Assembly (NCBI GenBank): GCA_011037195.1
Contig: JAAEAF010002777.1
Coordinates: forward strand, 1-64,000
DNA length: 64,000 nucleotides
Origin: Triatoma infestans
Taxonomy: Eukaryota > Arthropoda > Insecta > Hemiptera > Reduviidae
Reading direction: 5' to 3'
Shown here piece by piece: positions 1 through 12,496 of the stretch. The position numbers and the translations under genes were made by a program. The notes beneath the pieces are model-generated. The model was given only the letters and a program-made list of their open reading frames with translations, did no database searches and was not told the DNA's origin. How positions within the stretch are numbered: the stretch's first letter is position 1; every line of letters begins with the position of its first letter.

Positions 1-52
1 TAAGCAAGCCGCAGTTCTCGCCGTTTGATTCCGGCCTTCGCTACCTAGGTTT

Positions 53-126
53 GCCCTCACGGGAATCGAACCCCGAATTCTCTCACCAAAGGCGAGTGCG
101 CTAGTCACTAGACAACGCGTGAGGAC
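53..126 (-). tRNA. tRNA-like sequence (pseudogene or SINE head)
   Basis: Read on the minus strand this folds as a tRNA cloverleaf. The acceptor stem GTCCTCA pairs with TGAGGGC with one wobble, a 4-bp D stem CGTT/AGCG encloses an 11-nt loop, and an anticodon-like loop CCTTTGG would give UUU (Lys). A perfect internal promoter B box GGTTCGATTCC is present. Two things argue against a working gene: position 33 is C rather than U, and the 3' side of the T stem is one base short (CCCG). It is best read as a tRNA pseudogene or the head of a tRNA-derived SINE. It is unlike the other tRNA-like heads in this window. Confidence 0.5.
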
Positions 127-1090
127 AATAAACTTTTATATATTAAAATATATATAGAGTTAAACAGAGTTTAAGTAAAACGCAAAAAATAAATTATTTA
201 TTTAGTAAATTGGTACATCCAGTAGAATTATTCTGAACAAAGCAAAACTTAAGTTAGAATTTTCTGGGAATTCCCGTTCTTGAGTTGTGCTGATCACACA
301 TAACAAACACACACAAATTACAAAAAAAAACAGATTTGTCTCCATGGGGGGGCCTCTAAACTTGTATTTCCGGTGAAAACTACATGAACTATTGCAATAC
401 ATCAAGGGAAAATGACATAAACATAAATTTAAACACAAGATATGGTTATAACCGTGGGTTATATTACGAGGGTGTTCAGGTTATAACCGTGTAACATTCA
501 TCATAGATTTCCGTATTTTTATAACAGTAAAAAGCCTTCTAATATCATATTGTTTCTTCTGCATGGTAATAACATAAACTTCAAACAACTATCGAATGAA
601 TCAGCTGTTTTTTCTTCTTCTTTTATTTATATACATAACTGTCAGCTGTAAATTTTCCTCACTTCAGCTATACCAAATAATGATTTCACACATCACTGTT
701 ATTATTCGCTATCATTAAAAATTATTTCCATAATTTCTTCTTTCTTTCAGGTTTTTTTTAAAAACTAAAATTATTTCAGCCGAGAAATTGTAAATATTAC
801 GCGGTTATAAGAGAACGTAATATAGTTAAAGAGCCGTCTTCAGCCATTTTACACATATAATGATTCGTTGCATTTATATCATTAAATTAATGATATAATG
901 ACGTGGAAGGAAATCAACATTTGAAAATAACAAAGCAATTAATTTATATTTTAAAGTTTCACAGTTTTCTTCTTTCCTATAATATTTAACTTAACATCCA
1001 CACGCCTGTTTTACGGGGGAGATTGACTTCAGAAAGAACTGGGAAGCTATTAAAGCTTTGGATTGTCAGGTTCTGGCGTTAGGCTTGCTT
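127..1090. other. AT-rich stretch, no gene seen
   Basis: No supported coding region. It contains two copies of GGTTATAACCGTG (442-454 and 479-491) and short A/T runs. The small open frame at 202-438 on the minus strand resembles nothing I recognise. Confidence 0.5.
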
Positions 1091-1094
1091 TCGT

Positions 1095-2830
1095 TTTTTA
1101 CTTTCTCTTTTACACCCTGGTATTGTGAACGTGTCAAACTCTGGATAGACGCGTTTTCACAGGAAATACTGATTTTGAGGTCCACTGAGAACGGAAAAAA
1201 ATGTTTTTTGTATGTGTGTTAAGAGAATAACTTAAAAAGATCTCAAACTTCATATTCCGATACACATATAAATATCTATAACTATTATTTGAAACATTTT
1301 CCCCCCAAAAAATTGATTTCGAATAGTTGGAATTTGTGGCGTTCAATTTCAAATGTTATACGCAGTTGGTTCGTGTTATTGGTGCACTCTACTGGGCCAC
1401 AATATACCTCTACTTCTCTACCTGAAAAGGTTAGTAGGAAAGTACATATCTCCCTACATACCTCTGTATTTTTGTTAGGACAATTATGTAAAATCTAAAT
1501 TCAGAGAAAGTTTGTCATTTTATATATAAATTGTAATAACTTCCTGTTACCAGGGAGTAAGAGAAAGTCGATTGAGTATTTCGCATCAGTTTTTTTTTTT
1601 ACTTTCTCTCTTACTCCCAGGTAAGAGGAAGTATTGTGATCGTGTCAAATTTTTGATATCGAATTTGCTCGGGAAATACTTGTTTTGAGGTCCCCTAGGT
1701 CTAAAAAAGTGTTTTTTAGAAAATGGTCAATGTCTGTGTATGTGTGTATATAAATGGTATGTGAACAGCACAACTCAAAAACGAAATATCACAGAAATTT
1801 CAAACTGGACAAAATTATCTGTTAATAGTTTGTATTTGTGCAGTTATGATGCCAAGTGTAAAGGACATTGTTTTAGAGAAAATTCCAAAAAAACTTGAAA
1901 AACCTATTCCGTACACGTACTTCCGGTTAACAGATTTTCTTCAAATTTGGAATTCTATCGATGCTTTAATGAATATTAATATAATATAGGTGATAAAACC
2001 ATACACTGTATTCAAGTAGTACTTTAGAGGAAGCTTAACACTATTATTCCCTCAGAATCCCCCTCCCACAAAAAAAAACAATTTTCCCGGGAAAATGGTT
2101 CCAAAAAAAAAATTAAATATATAGATGGTGTACGAAGTTTAGTGTAATACGTTGGAGCTTTTGGAAAATAAATTAAGCAAATCCGCACTTTCGGTTGATG
2201 AATTTTGCCGGAAACTTTGCTGTCAGATGCGATGGTCAGTATCTAAACAAAATAACAAGTTCAAGCTTCCCGCGAGTTTTGGTTTGAGATATTTTGTTCG
2301 CACACTATATACACCACACACACACACACACACCCGTGCGCGCTTCTCCGATTAAAACTACAAAATTCGCCACTATCGCAATACTCACACTAGCAGTGAG
2401 AGCAAGTAATACAATAAAGACGCACTTCCGTTCGACAGATTTTCTTTAAATTCCAAATTTTCGCAACTCGTAAAATTCTTATTAATATTATATTAATTAG
2501 TCAGAATCGCATAGGGGCATTTCAGGAAATAGCTTATCGTCCACTCTATCCTCCAGAGCACAGCAATAAAATTAATTTCTCCAGAAAAATGTTTTAAGTA
2601 AGAATGGATGTGGAAGATTGGTGTATGTGCCAAGATTAAAGAAATCAAAAAGAGATTCTTTTCCAGAAATTTTGCAAAAAAACTTTTCAGTAAAGAGGTA
2701 TTTCCGGTTGACCGATTTTAGTGAGATGCGAATGCGGAACTCCGCTACTAAACTGGGGTTCAATCGAGTCGACCAGACCTTCCTTTCTCTTCCCGTTCTG
2801 TGAAGAGAATAATAAAGAATTGCGCCAATG
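1095..2830. repeat. Rearranged fragments of the AGTAAGAGAAAGT repeat family
   Basis: Several family modules lie in mixed orientation. Right-end modules on the minus strand sit at about 1101-1220 and 1600-1840 (ACTTTCTCTCTTACTCC, then the GATCGTGTCAAATTTT-type block and the TTTTGAGGTCCCCT-type block). Internal modules on the plus strand run from about 1840 to 2410 (CTTCCGGTTAACAGATTTTCTTCAAA, a TTTTCCCGGGAAAATG block and a (CA)n tract near 2318-2334). A further internal fragment covers 2420-2740. The jumbled order suggests insertions into one another and later deletion. No coding capacity is supported. Confidence 0.6.
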
Positions 2831-2839
2831 CAAGGCTGA

Positions 2840-3080
2840 AAGATCATTATAAAGACGCCTCTCGGGGGACGAGGTGGGAAGGCTTGCTTGGGCAGACGAG
2901 TCTTAGAGGCATGCCAGGGCTAGTCTATGTTTAAGAACATTTCTGCCGGATAGGGACAGTTTCGAACACCGCATGCATTTTATGTATTGAAGACTGCAGC
3001 AACATAAATTACTCTCACCTTGACATTTGCCATGGTATCATAGACATAACAGCCACCTGATCGATGGTCTCGTACATCAA
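2840..3080. other. GC-richer unidentified segment
   Basis: This segment is clearly richer in G+C than its flanks, with sequence such as CGGGGGACGAGGTGGGAAGG. It has no open frame or fold that I recognise. It may be a fragment of an old retroelement. Confidence 0.25.
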
Positions 3081-3299
3081 TATCGAGATTGCATTAGGCT
3101 GCAAGAATTCGCATGACATTGTATGGACATAGGTGTAGGGCGGGGGGGGTGGGGGGGAGTGACAGATTTTGTCCAAAACAAGTTATTTGCGGGATCCCCT
3201 AGTTGAAAGTACCAATACGAAATTACAAGTTTGAACCCTGTACGATTTTCCACTTCACTTACCACGCGCGCGCACACACACACATACAATTTATAAATA

Positions 3300-4480
3300 A
3301 AAAAATATACGTATTTATAAATATAATTCCAGAATTCCATGATCATTAAATTAGGCGGCTAATTTAATGTAAATGATAATGCAATTATGGGCGGTTAGTA
3401 TGGCTTTAATTTAAATTATGGGAATGATCAAGCATATCGATTAATTATATCGAGTTACATAATGTGATCAATCAAGAAGAGTTAAGTGCAATAACCATAA
3501 AGGTTATTTACCTATTCAAAATGGTATACAAACGCACACAGTGTTGTAAACTGTTTAAAGTGAAGAATAAAATAACCAAATAAGAAATAGAAAGGGTTTT
3601 TTTTAATTTTATAGAACGAAATATATGTATAAATGAATGGATAATAATTATATATATAAAAATATATTATATAATTATATATATTATAAAATTATGAATA
3701 TGTGTATATACATATAAACCAAAACAACAAATAAAAATACCTGAAACAATGTTTTAATCAAATCAATTTAATCAAAATTTTGCTTTTAGAGATATCGAAC
3801 TTTTTCAAGGTTTCCAATACTGATTCACTAAATCAATGTGATTTTTAAATTTAACAACCATTAAAATAGAACGAGAACTGTTACAAGTTATGTAAACAGT
3901 AAACAAAACCATATTTTTGTTTATAAGTTCTTAATTTGAATTTAGAAATTACAAATATTAAAATGTGTTTAATTAAAACTCTTACGCTTCAAATTATACA
4001 AAACTTTAAATGAAATAGTCTTATTATTTCATTAAGAAAAAAAAAACAGAGGGTTGGTGTCCCAGCGCCTTTACAATCTATCATTCATTAAGTCTCCTTA
4101 ATTTCGTTAATATTATGTTAAATTTATTTTTCAATAAATTTTGTTGTAATTTATTATTTTCCCCATAAATTCCCAAATAATTCTGGATTGTGTTTATGTA
4201 AGAAATGGAGACATTTACTCCACAGGCAGACAAAACTATCATAAAGTAAGTGTTCTAGATATTTCTGTAAGGCTGAAATGAACTAAAAACAGAATTACTT
4301 TTATCGTCTAATACTGACCATGAACAATGAAAATTAATCCAAAAGTTTGTCACCAATATGTACACATTAAAAATAACTAATGAACAAAATTAAAAAAAAA
4401 AAAAAAGCTAGTACACTTTCTCTCTTTTTACCAGAAATAAACAAACATAAACATAATACATAAACTGTACAAAACATAAA
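3300..4480. other. AT-rich stretch, no gene seen
   Basis: Long A/T tracts and TATATA-type runs (about 3645-3690) with no supported gene or RNA. Confidence 0.5.
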
Positions 4481-4489
4481 CAATATATA

Positions 4490-4760
4490 TTTAGTAAAAA
4501 ACTGTGTGGCAAGAAGCCGACTGGTTTAAGCGTAGACCGGACTAGAAGCGGGTCCCGCCACTAAAACGGATCTTTACCCCCACCACCACGAACCCTACTA
4601 CTACCACCAACTTGATACCAACTGATTCTCGTACAGTTGTTAGCCTGTATTCACCCCCTCTCTAGCGGCCTATAATAAAAACACTTCTCCTACAAAACCC
4701 CACTACTATTATTCAGTTCACAAGAGTCTTTCAAATAACCGGCGCGGTCTGATTGGTTGT
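4490..4760. other. Unidentified GC-richer segment
   Basis: A compositional island with a run of CACCACCACGAACC / CTACTACTACC triplets and the segment CGGACTAGAAGCGGGTCCCGCC. It looks like repeat-derived sequence, but I could not assign it to a family. It directly precedes a left end of the AGTAAGAGAAAGT repeat near 4824. Confidence 0.25.
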
Positions 4761-4823
4761 CTTAGTTCTTTCTAACATTCTAGATTAGTAATAGATACTC
4801 ATAATAATAATAAAAAAAATCTG

Positions 4824-5830
4824 GTATGAAACACTTACACAACTTTCTCTTACGGCCATTAATTGCCTATTCCCTTCAAACATTAATGTTTACTAGATAT
4901 TTAGTTGTCTTGCAAGATAAATGGATGGAAGAAACTAAACTTTATAAAAATTAATTATTATTTGAGGAAACCATTAACCTTATTCCTCTCCCAATACCTT
5001 CCTTCAATGAATTTACTTGGAAAACTAATTCAAACAAAAGCGATAGGTCCTGTATGTATGGTTAGTATAACAAATTTAATGAAATTCGTTAGTGCCTATG
5101 GAGAAAGTCTCAAAAAATGTCAGTAGAGTTGAACTTCCGGTGAATAAATTTTCTTGAAACTTGGAATTTCGGCGTTAAATTTCATTGAACTGAATATTAT
5201 GTAGATGATAGAATGAAATAATAAACTGAAAGAGCACTTAAGAGGAAAACAACATCAACACCCCCACCCCCCCCAACCCTTCTTAAATAAATTTTCCCGG
5301 GAAAATGTTTCAAATAAAATTTCAGGCTTTTTTTTATATGTGTCGTTAATATTCCAAAGTTTAAAGAATATCATTGGCATCATTTCCGAGCAAATCGCAA
5401 AAAAACTGAAAGAATCCAATCAATAAAGTGTTATTTCCGGTTGGCTAATTTCGTTAAATCTTTATATGCCAGCACCTAAACTAAATATTATTGAACTTTT
5501 GCGATTTTCAAACAGTTATGCTGACCACAAACAGAGAATGAACCATATGGAATTCTGAAATAGTTTATTACAGGGAATCCTGTGATCAACACTAGCCAAA
5601 AACACCAGAAAACATCAATTACCCGCCAAAATGTTTCAAATAAAAGTAATAGTCATTTATTAGCATTATCTTTGTCTTTATCGCGAGATTCCGGTGAAAA
5701 TACAATTTTGAAATGTTCGCATTACTTCTTCCTCTGGTAGAGCAAAAAAAATTTTGTAAACACGTACTTCCAATGAAGGATTTTGGTAGAACATTTATTG
5801 TCGAATGGAATACTATAGAAGAAAATAGAT
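4824..5830 (+). repeat. AGTAAGAGAAAGT-family copy, degraded
   Basis: It begins with a left-end module (TCTGGTATGAAACACTTACACAACTTTCTCTTAC). Internal modules follow, including ACTTCCGGTGAATAAATTTTCTTG, TTTTCCCGGGAAAATGTTTCAAATAAAA and a second partial unit from about 5430. The terminal hairpin of intact copies is missing, so the right end is deleted or diverged. Confidence 0.6.
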
Positions 5831-6046
5831 GAAATGAATAATAAAGTGGCAGTAAAGTATTTTAGAACTTACAGACGTTTTAATGCAAGAATTTTTCATA
5901 AATTTTTGTCCATTTTTCTGTTTGTAGCCTATTCATACACATATTATAGTCCATTGCAAAATAAAAATATTCTGGGAGCTCATTGTATTTTATTAAGAAT
6001 TAAGCAGGAATGCAATGCATTTTAAGAATAAAACCTGTAATAAAAC

Positions 6047-6880
6047 AATCACACGAGAGGGAGAGAGAGAAAGGAAAAGAAAGAGAGAAGTATCACCTTG
6101 AAAAAATCGCGTGTTCGAGCGCGTATTTTATGTGTGCGTTCGGGTGAGAAAGAGAGAAAGAAAATTGCTGAGAGAAAGAAAGAGAAAAGTATCACAAAAA
6201 CGAAAAATCGCGTATATGCGCGCGCGTATGTATGTAAATGTGTGACCGAGAGAGAGTGAGAGGAACTATGAGAAAGGGAAAGCAAAAGTATAACAAAATC
6301 GAAAAAGCGTATGTGCGTATGTGCGAGATAGAGATATAGAAAACCATCATTAAATAGTAAACTTGCTTGCGCATGTGTGTGTGTGTGTGTGTGTGTGGGG
6401 AAGAGAGAGAGAGAGAGAGAGAGCGATAGAGAGACTTGTGCAGGAGAGAGCCTAAGAGCGGAGAAAGATAAACGTATCACCGAGCCAAAAAAATGTGCCG
6501 TGTGTTTCTGCAAGAGAAAAGTATATCGGTATAAAAAAATCGCGAGTATGTGCGGACATATATATTATGAGTGGGCAAAAGATGGAGAAACTATGGAGGG
6601 AGAGTTTGAAAAAAGTATAACTAATTTGGAAATTGGTGTGTGTGTGTGCAAGAGAGAAAGAGAGAAGTATCTCAATATTGCAAATCGGGTATATGTGCAA
6701 GCGTATATATATGTATGGGTGGGTGAAAGATAGAGAGACTAAAGAGAGAAAGGACGAGAAATGTATAACAAAATCGAAAAATCGTGGGTATGTTTGAGTG
6801 TATGCGAGAGAGGGAGGGAGTGACTGAGGGCGAGAAAGAGAAAAGTAACTCAAAATTGGAAAATCGCATGTATGTTCAAA
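6047..6880. repeat. Purine-rich minisatellite, about 95-bp and 50-bp units
   Basis: The block GTATMAC-AAAATCGAAAAATCGCGTATGTGCG followed by (GA)n recurs at about 6090, 6189, 6288, 6474, 6521, 6614, 6667, 6763 and 6845. Spacing is near 95 bp with some half-size steps near 50 bp. It includes a (GT)n(GA)n tract at about 6375-6425. Long open frames on both strands (up to 158 codons) are artefacts of the (GA)n/(CT)n composition and the lack of stop codons in the repeat. Confidence 0.8.
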
Positions 6881-6929
6881 ATTGACTACCACCGTCCGAG
6901 TGAATACGAATATAACGATCAAAATCATT

Positions 6930-8400
6930 CTCGCTTAAACGGTTCATATACTAAAATTAGCCTCTTTGCAAGACTAATAAGACGCCACGGCAATTGAATG
7001 GTTGTAAAAAAGGTAAAACTAAGATGTATTGTGTAATGGGTTCAATTCCCAGTGTAGAAACTCTGAAGTGCCATTTAAGTATAATGTACGGTTATATAAT
7101 ATACAGGAGAATAAAATAAATACCAAATTTGAAGAAAATCCATTAACCAAAATTGCAACGTTATAGAATATATTTTCAGATTTATTTTGTGATTTCACTC
7201 TCAGATAACACTAAAGATCTTCTGCTCTAAATTTGATATACTTAGTTCACATATAAAAAATACCTAATCACTTTTATTTGCAACATGTTTCCTAAAAAAA
7301 TTATTTGACCTAACACTGTATAAATGACATTTATAGGACACTCCACAAAGTCCTAATTTGTTTGCACATATTTGCTTCTCCCGAAGCAACTGTTTTAATT
7401 AATAATCCGAACATAAAGCAACAATCTATTTCAGCATCAGTTTGGGTCTTTTTGTACAAGTGCGATGAAGGGAGTATTTCTTTAAAAGACTAGAAATAAT
7501 GAAGCAAAAATATTGAATTCTCGGATATTGTAATAAATATTTTCGTTTATAATAGTTTAATAAAGAGATTTTTATTTTGTTCGGTTTAATTATTTTTTTA
7601 GTTTTCCTCACCGCAAATTTTAAAATTTTAATTTCAATCAGAAATATGTATAGTTGAAGTCTGAAGCCCTGTGAATTTATTAGCGAATGGAATGAAGCAT
7701 GGTGCGTTGACTACTTAATAACTACTTATTAAGAAATATTAAGATAATTAAAAAGAAAAATTATTTATTAAATCCAGCTACAACGGAATCAAAGGTGTTT
7801 TTTTATTTAAAAATTAACAGAAATTTTCCTTAATATTAGAAGAAAGTTTAACATTCGATTCCACTAAATACAGTTTACTTGAAAGACGACAGAATGCGCT
7901 GCAATGTCTATTTGTAAATATCGGCTGCCTTGTTTGTCGGTAATAAACTTTACTTAACTTTAAAATGCTGGAGTGTAAACTTTATTAAGATCCCAAGTTC
8001 ACACTCTAAAAAACATAAAACATTTTCGTGAAAATCAGTTTTGTTTCTGTTTCTCTCTCTAACAATCATCGGGTTGTTCCTTAACTGACCATCCATTATA
8101 TCCATTTCTACTAAACCAGCTTCTTTTTGTTTCATAGCATACCACCATTGGTGCACTTTTCCTTTGATCTGTTTTTTTGTTTATGCTCTTGCCAGCCTTC
8201 ATTTTGCACACTTAGATTTCTTCCACAAGGAATTTTTACTTTGCCAACATTCTGCCTTCTTTTCTATATATATGTATTTATTTACTTGTAAACTAATGAC
8301 TACAACCGATTAATAATATTATTAGAAATGTATGCTATAACGTTAATTATAATTTCACTAACTTTATAAATAGTCTGCTTTATTCATGGATTTTGCCTGA
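6930..8400. other. AT-rich stretch, no gene seen
   Basis: No supported gene. It holds one copy of a dispersed repeat (about 7870-7930, CAGTTTACTTGAAAGACGACAGAATGCG), related to 38441-38500. Confidence 0.45.
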
Positions 8401-8419
8401 AATCTTTGTGAGAAAGACC

Positions 8420-9984
8420 TAAAAATTTCGGAAGAAATCATACGGTGGTACTACCGTAACAAATTTTGGGCTTCCTTTGATTTTTCGTTCTAGGGTAGGT
8501 ATTTCCTCCTCCCCAATCTGGTAACGGCCCAGACTACTAAATCTTCTTTGAATGATGGCATCAAGTCTGTGAGGAGATGTAATTCGGAGGTTTCCTCCAT
8601 CTCTCCACAGAATCTGCATGTGCCATCATCTTCTAGGCCAAGCTTCCTCAGGTGTATCCTGAGTCTGCAATGCCCCGTAAGGAATCCCGAGAATACGGAT
8701 CCTAATCTTACTCAGACTGATGCAGGCTTTCGACCTTTCTGGTTATAACCACCCAGACAGACCTTGGCCTGTCTCAGTCCCGGGATGGTATCCCAGAGAC
8801 GAGCTCTTTTCGCCACCTCCTCCTTCTTGATTTCTTCTAAGAGTACTTTGTCACTGACTCACAAAAGGGCTCCGACCCAATGAGAGGAGATACAGCGCCT
8901 TCTTTTGCTAGGGTGTCGGCTACCTCATTACCTGCCATGCCGACATGTCCCGGCACCCAATATAGGGTGAATTTATTTCTTCTGTCTAGGTCATTAAGCT
9001 TACCTAGGCATTCCCATACCATTTTAGAACTGATAAAATAAGAACTCAGTGCTTTAATGGCAGCCTGACTATCGGATAGGATAACTATCTCCTGATTCCG
9101 ATATCCTCTGTAAAGGTTCAACTGGACGCATCTTCCAATAACGTGAATTTCCACCTCGAAGATGCTGGGAAACCTGCCCATGGGTTCCGAGTGTTTAGTT
9201 CTAGACCCGAACAGTCCTGCTCCGGTTCCTTCGAGGGTCTTAGACCCATCTGTATACCTCTTAGTGGCATGCTTGCTAATACTAGCCAGGGCGGATCCTT
9301 CGCTCCACTCCCTTTTCGTACTTAGCTTCGTAGAAAAATTTTTAAGGAAACTGTATTTCTTAGTCATACTATCTCTGGAAGGTTCCAGGGGAGGGAGCCG
9401 ACAGAAGGAAACGTCCGCTCCATAGAGCTTGGTACATGTCCCCTCACGACCTCCCTAGAGATTCTGAGGAGGGCTCCCTTCGCCACCCTTTCCACCACTA
9501 GGTGGAGCGGTGTGAGATTGAGAATCCCCAATCCCGGCCGTGGGACACGTCCTCATTGCTCCCGTCGTGCATAGGCACGCAAGGCGCTGTACTTTGTCAA
9601 GAGTCTTCTTGACTTTCTTGAGCTTTGTTCTCTGCTATACCACGCTTCTGCGCCGTAGGTGATAATAGATCTCACCATCATGGTGTACATCCAGATAAGA
9701 ATACGAGGTGGACATCCCCAGGACTTGCCTGCCACCCTCCTACACACCATAAGAGCGCGAGTAGCCTTACTGGCAGTTAATTCAACATGCCTATTCCATT
9801 GGTGCTTACTATCAAGAGTTAATCCAAGGTATTTAACTTCCATCTTCCACTCTAAGTCGACTTCAGCTAACTGGTTGCTTCTCAGATGTGGAAGAGTCCT
9901 TCGCCTTGTAAAAGGAACTACCGTGGTCTTTGTTGGGTTAATTCCCAACCCCACAGAAAGGCACAATCTATTGGTGATATCTAA
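8420..9984 (-). pseudogene. LINE A 3' part: RT thumb, RNase H, zinc finger
   Basis: From 9984 downward: the RT segment after YADD (9966-9553), with a motif D/E-type stretch GLGINPTKTTVV and EVKYLGLTLD, then a conserved ITYGAEAWY. After a frame change comes RNase H (9367-8837) with YTDGSK, the acidic ILSDSQAAIKAL and WVPGHVGMAGNEVAD; the D/E/D/D-type residues are recognisable. Another frame change leads to a CRFCGEMEETSE zinc-finger piece near 8640-8580. The frames differ between segments, so no continuous polyprotein remains. The target site of LINE B lies at the codons just after the YADD region. Confidence 0.85.
8837..9367 (-). pseudogene. LINE A RNase H domain open frame
   Basis: This 176-codon frame covers most of an RNase H domain. 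YTDGSK carries the first catalytic Asp, SDSQAAIKAL a later catalytic Asp, and GHVGMAGNEVAD the last His/Asp block. In the family this domain removes RNA from the RNA:DNA hybrid during retrotransposition. The start codon is not a real start: the frame is an internal piece of the LINE A polyprotein, disconnected by a frameshift from RT upstream. Confidence 0.85.
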
Positions 9985-10406
9985 ACCCCTTTTTAATATT
10001 TTTTTTTTTTTTTTACTCTGTATTTAAGTTTTATTAACCATTATAGAGGAGTTCTCAACAAACATATTTATGGTTTTAACCAAAAACACATTTCTTAAAA
10101 TATACTTAAGACATCAATTCCTTAAACAAAATAAATACATGTAATTTGAACTTAAAATAAACAGAGAAATTAAAAAAGAAAATAACTCGTACTTGAGATC
10201 AGTATAGAAACAAAATTAAAATAAAATACAATTTTACAAATATGGAAAAAAAAATAAACAACAGAATTTTGTGAGGCTACAGGAAAATAAAAAAAGATTA
10301 TTAAAGAAAAAATCATCAGAGCAAAAATTTACAAGTATGAAAATTAGCTAAATGCCAGAAGTTCTTGATAATAATAATAATAATAATATATTCGTTATAA
10401 ATTAAT

Positions 10407-12446
10407 TTAAACTTTAAATGAATATTTTTGAAGATCTGTAATTAAGAATTTCCTTTTTAAAGCTTTTATAGTGTAGTAGTAAATACTATACATTTTATTA
10501 ATTGTGTCTATTTTAAGGAGCCCTAACAAACCAGAGCCTTCCAATAAATAATGTTCGAGGTGTATAACTCTATAAGATTCAAATAAAGGGCAAGAAATGA
10601 AAAAATGAAAAAGATCATCTTTCAAATTTAAATTACAATATTGGCAGATATCTTCCGCGTCCCACTTGTAATTAACTTCATCTATGTAAAATGATATATA
10701 TCTGGAATGCATAACTCTTATTCTACTAATAAGGCGAGTTACTTTAATGGGCACGTTAAAATAAAAATACTCTTCTATCCCCAGAACTGTTTTTAATGAA
10801 AAATAGATAGGGTTGTAGGATGAATTCTTTATTCTCTCCCAGTCCTCAGAGAAAAGTTTATTCTCATAAGAATTCAACATATTTTTAATATTATTCTGGA
10901 TTAATTGCGGATCTCGAATCATCCACAACCAATCGTACTCCACAAATGTAAACATTTGTTTTAGTTGTGTTGCCCAATTATAAATCAGATCATTACAGTT
11001 TTCTGCTAACTCTAACTGCCGTTCTAAACATATTCTGGGCAACCTACTTGTAGGCATATTTAAAATTTTTACATACCATTGCAGGGTAAGTTTAAAAACT
11101 GTAATACTTATTCTGTATTTACCTAATTCGCACCGTATAAAGTGGTTCGGAGTACAAGAGGGCCAATGAAATATATACTTGAAATATTTAGCTAGAACAG
11201 TTTCTATCTGCTCCAAATAACGAAGCGACCACACTTCTGCGCCATAAAGTAGGACTGATCTAACTAAACTCTCAAACAGTTTATCCTTCGTCACCCAACT
11301 AGTATTTCTAGATTTCGACAGTATGCCTATAACTTTGCTGATCGCTGCAGTTGATTTGTTTATCATATCAACATTCGCCTTAGAGAACAGACCTGAACTT
11401 GAAAATAAAATTCCAAGGTAATTAAAATTACTAACTATATCTAGCCTCTGATTGTTATAGAAGAATTTTATTTTCTTGCTACGCTTTCCACCTTTACTGA
11501 AAATCATAACTTTTGTTTTTTCAACGTTCACTTCCAACCCGTTGGCGAGACTGTACTTGTGGAGAGCGTTCAATTTCTTTTGCAATTCTATTGGTGTATC
11601 TCCGAAGAGAATCAAATCATCAGCGTAAAGTAAACAACGGATTCCATTCTTGTTATTTATTGATACTTCTTGGCAATTATTCTCTTTAAGAAAGCTGTCT
11701 AGATCGTCTATAAAAATTGAAAACAGTTTTGGCGATAAAACATCCCCTTGGAGAACCCCTCGGTTTATTTTTATGGGATCTGAGACATGATTGTTTATTT
11801 TTATAGAAACCGTAGCTTTACTATATAAATTTTCTAGAATTTTTATTATTTTTCTGCTAATGCCGAATGCATATAGTTTATTCCAAAGTAACGTATGGTT
11901 GATCGTATCGAAGGCTTTCTTAAAATCGACAAATCCGCAATAAAGTTTACCTCTTTTTTTTCGAAGATGTAGGTTAATAATAGAATGTAAAATAAATATA
12001 TTGTCTAGGCACCCTCTACCACTTCTAAACCCGCTTTGTACTTCTGAGAGAGGATTACAGTATTCGGTCCAATTAATAATTCTATTATGTAAAATTTGCG
12101 TGAATAGCTTAGTGATTGAATTTAAAAGCGATATGCCTCGATAATTCTCTGGAAGTAGGGGGTCACCTTTCTTAAAAATAACAAACATGTTTGTATTACC
12201 CCATGAAGATGGCGTTTCCTCTTTCAGTAAAACCATGTTAAATAGTTTTAAAATAAAATTGAATCCTTCATCAGAAAGATATTTTAAGAATTCATTAGGT
12301 ATAAGATCTGGCCCCGGTGATTTATTTAATTTCAATTTTTGAACAGCCCTTAGTAATTCAGTTTTAGTGAAATCAACATCAAAGAATGGGTGTGTTACGT
12401 CAATAATATGAAAAGTATAACTATGATTTTTTTTTATGCATTGATT
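10407..12446 (-). pseudogene. LINE B reverse transcriptase and C-terminal zinc finger
   Basis: A long open frame (usually shown from a TTG at 12335, but open to about 12446) with all RT motifs in order. They are NKSPGPDLIPNEF (fingers), IFKKGDPLLPENYRGISLL, QSGFRSGRGCLDN, motif A FVDFKKAFD, motif B RGVLQGDVLSPKLFS, motif C YADD, motif D GLEVNVEKTKVMIF and motif E NYLGILF. Near the C terminus CQYC followed by HFFISC gives a C-x2-C...H-x4-C finger, known in LINEs to matter for target-primed synthesis. No stop interrupts these motifs, so the RT itself looks intact. It is separated from the endonuclease frame by at least two frame changes between 12430 and 12510, one at a run of nine A. Confidence 0.9.
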
Positions 12447-12496
12447 TTAGGTATGAGGTCCAACTCTCTAAATCTATCGGATTTATATTTATACTT

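Noticed and set aside
6049..6928. Long open frames on both strands (up to 158 codons)
   Set aside because: They lie in a (GA)n/(GT)n minisatellite, overlap each other on both strands and have simple Ser/Leu/Phe or Glu/Arg composition.
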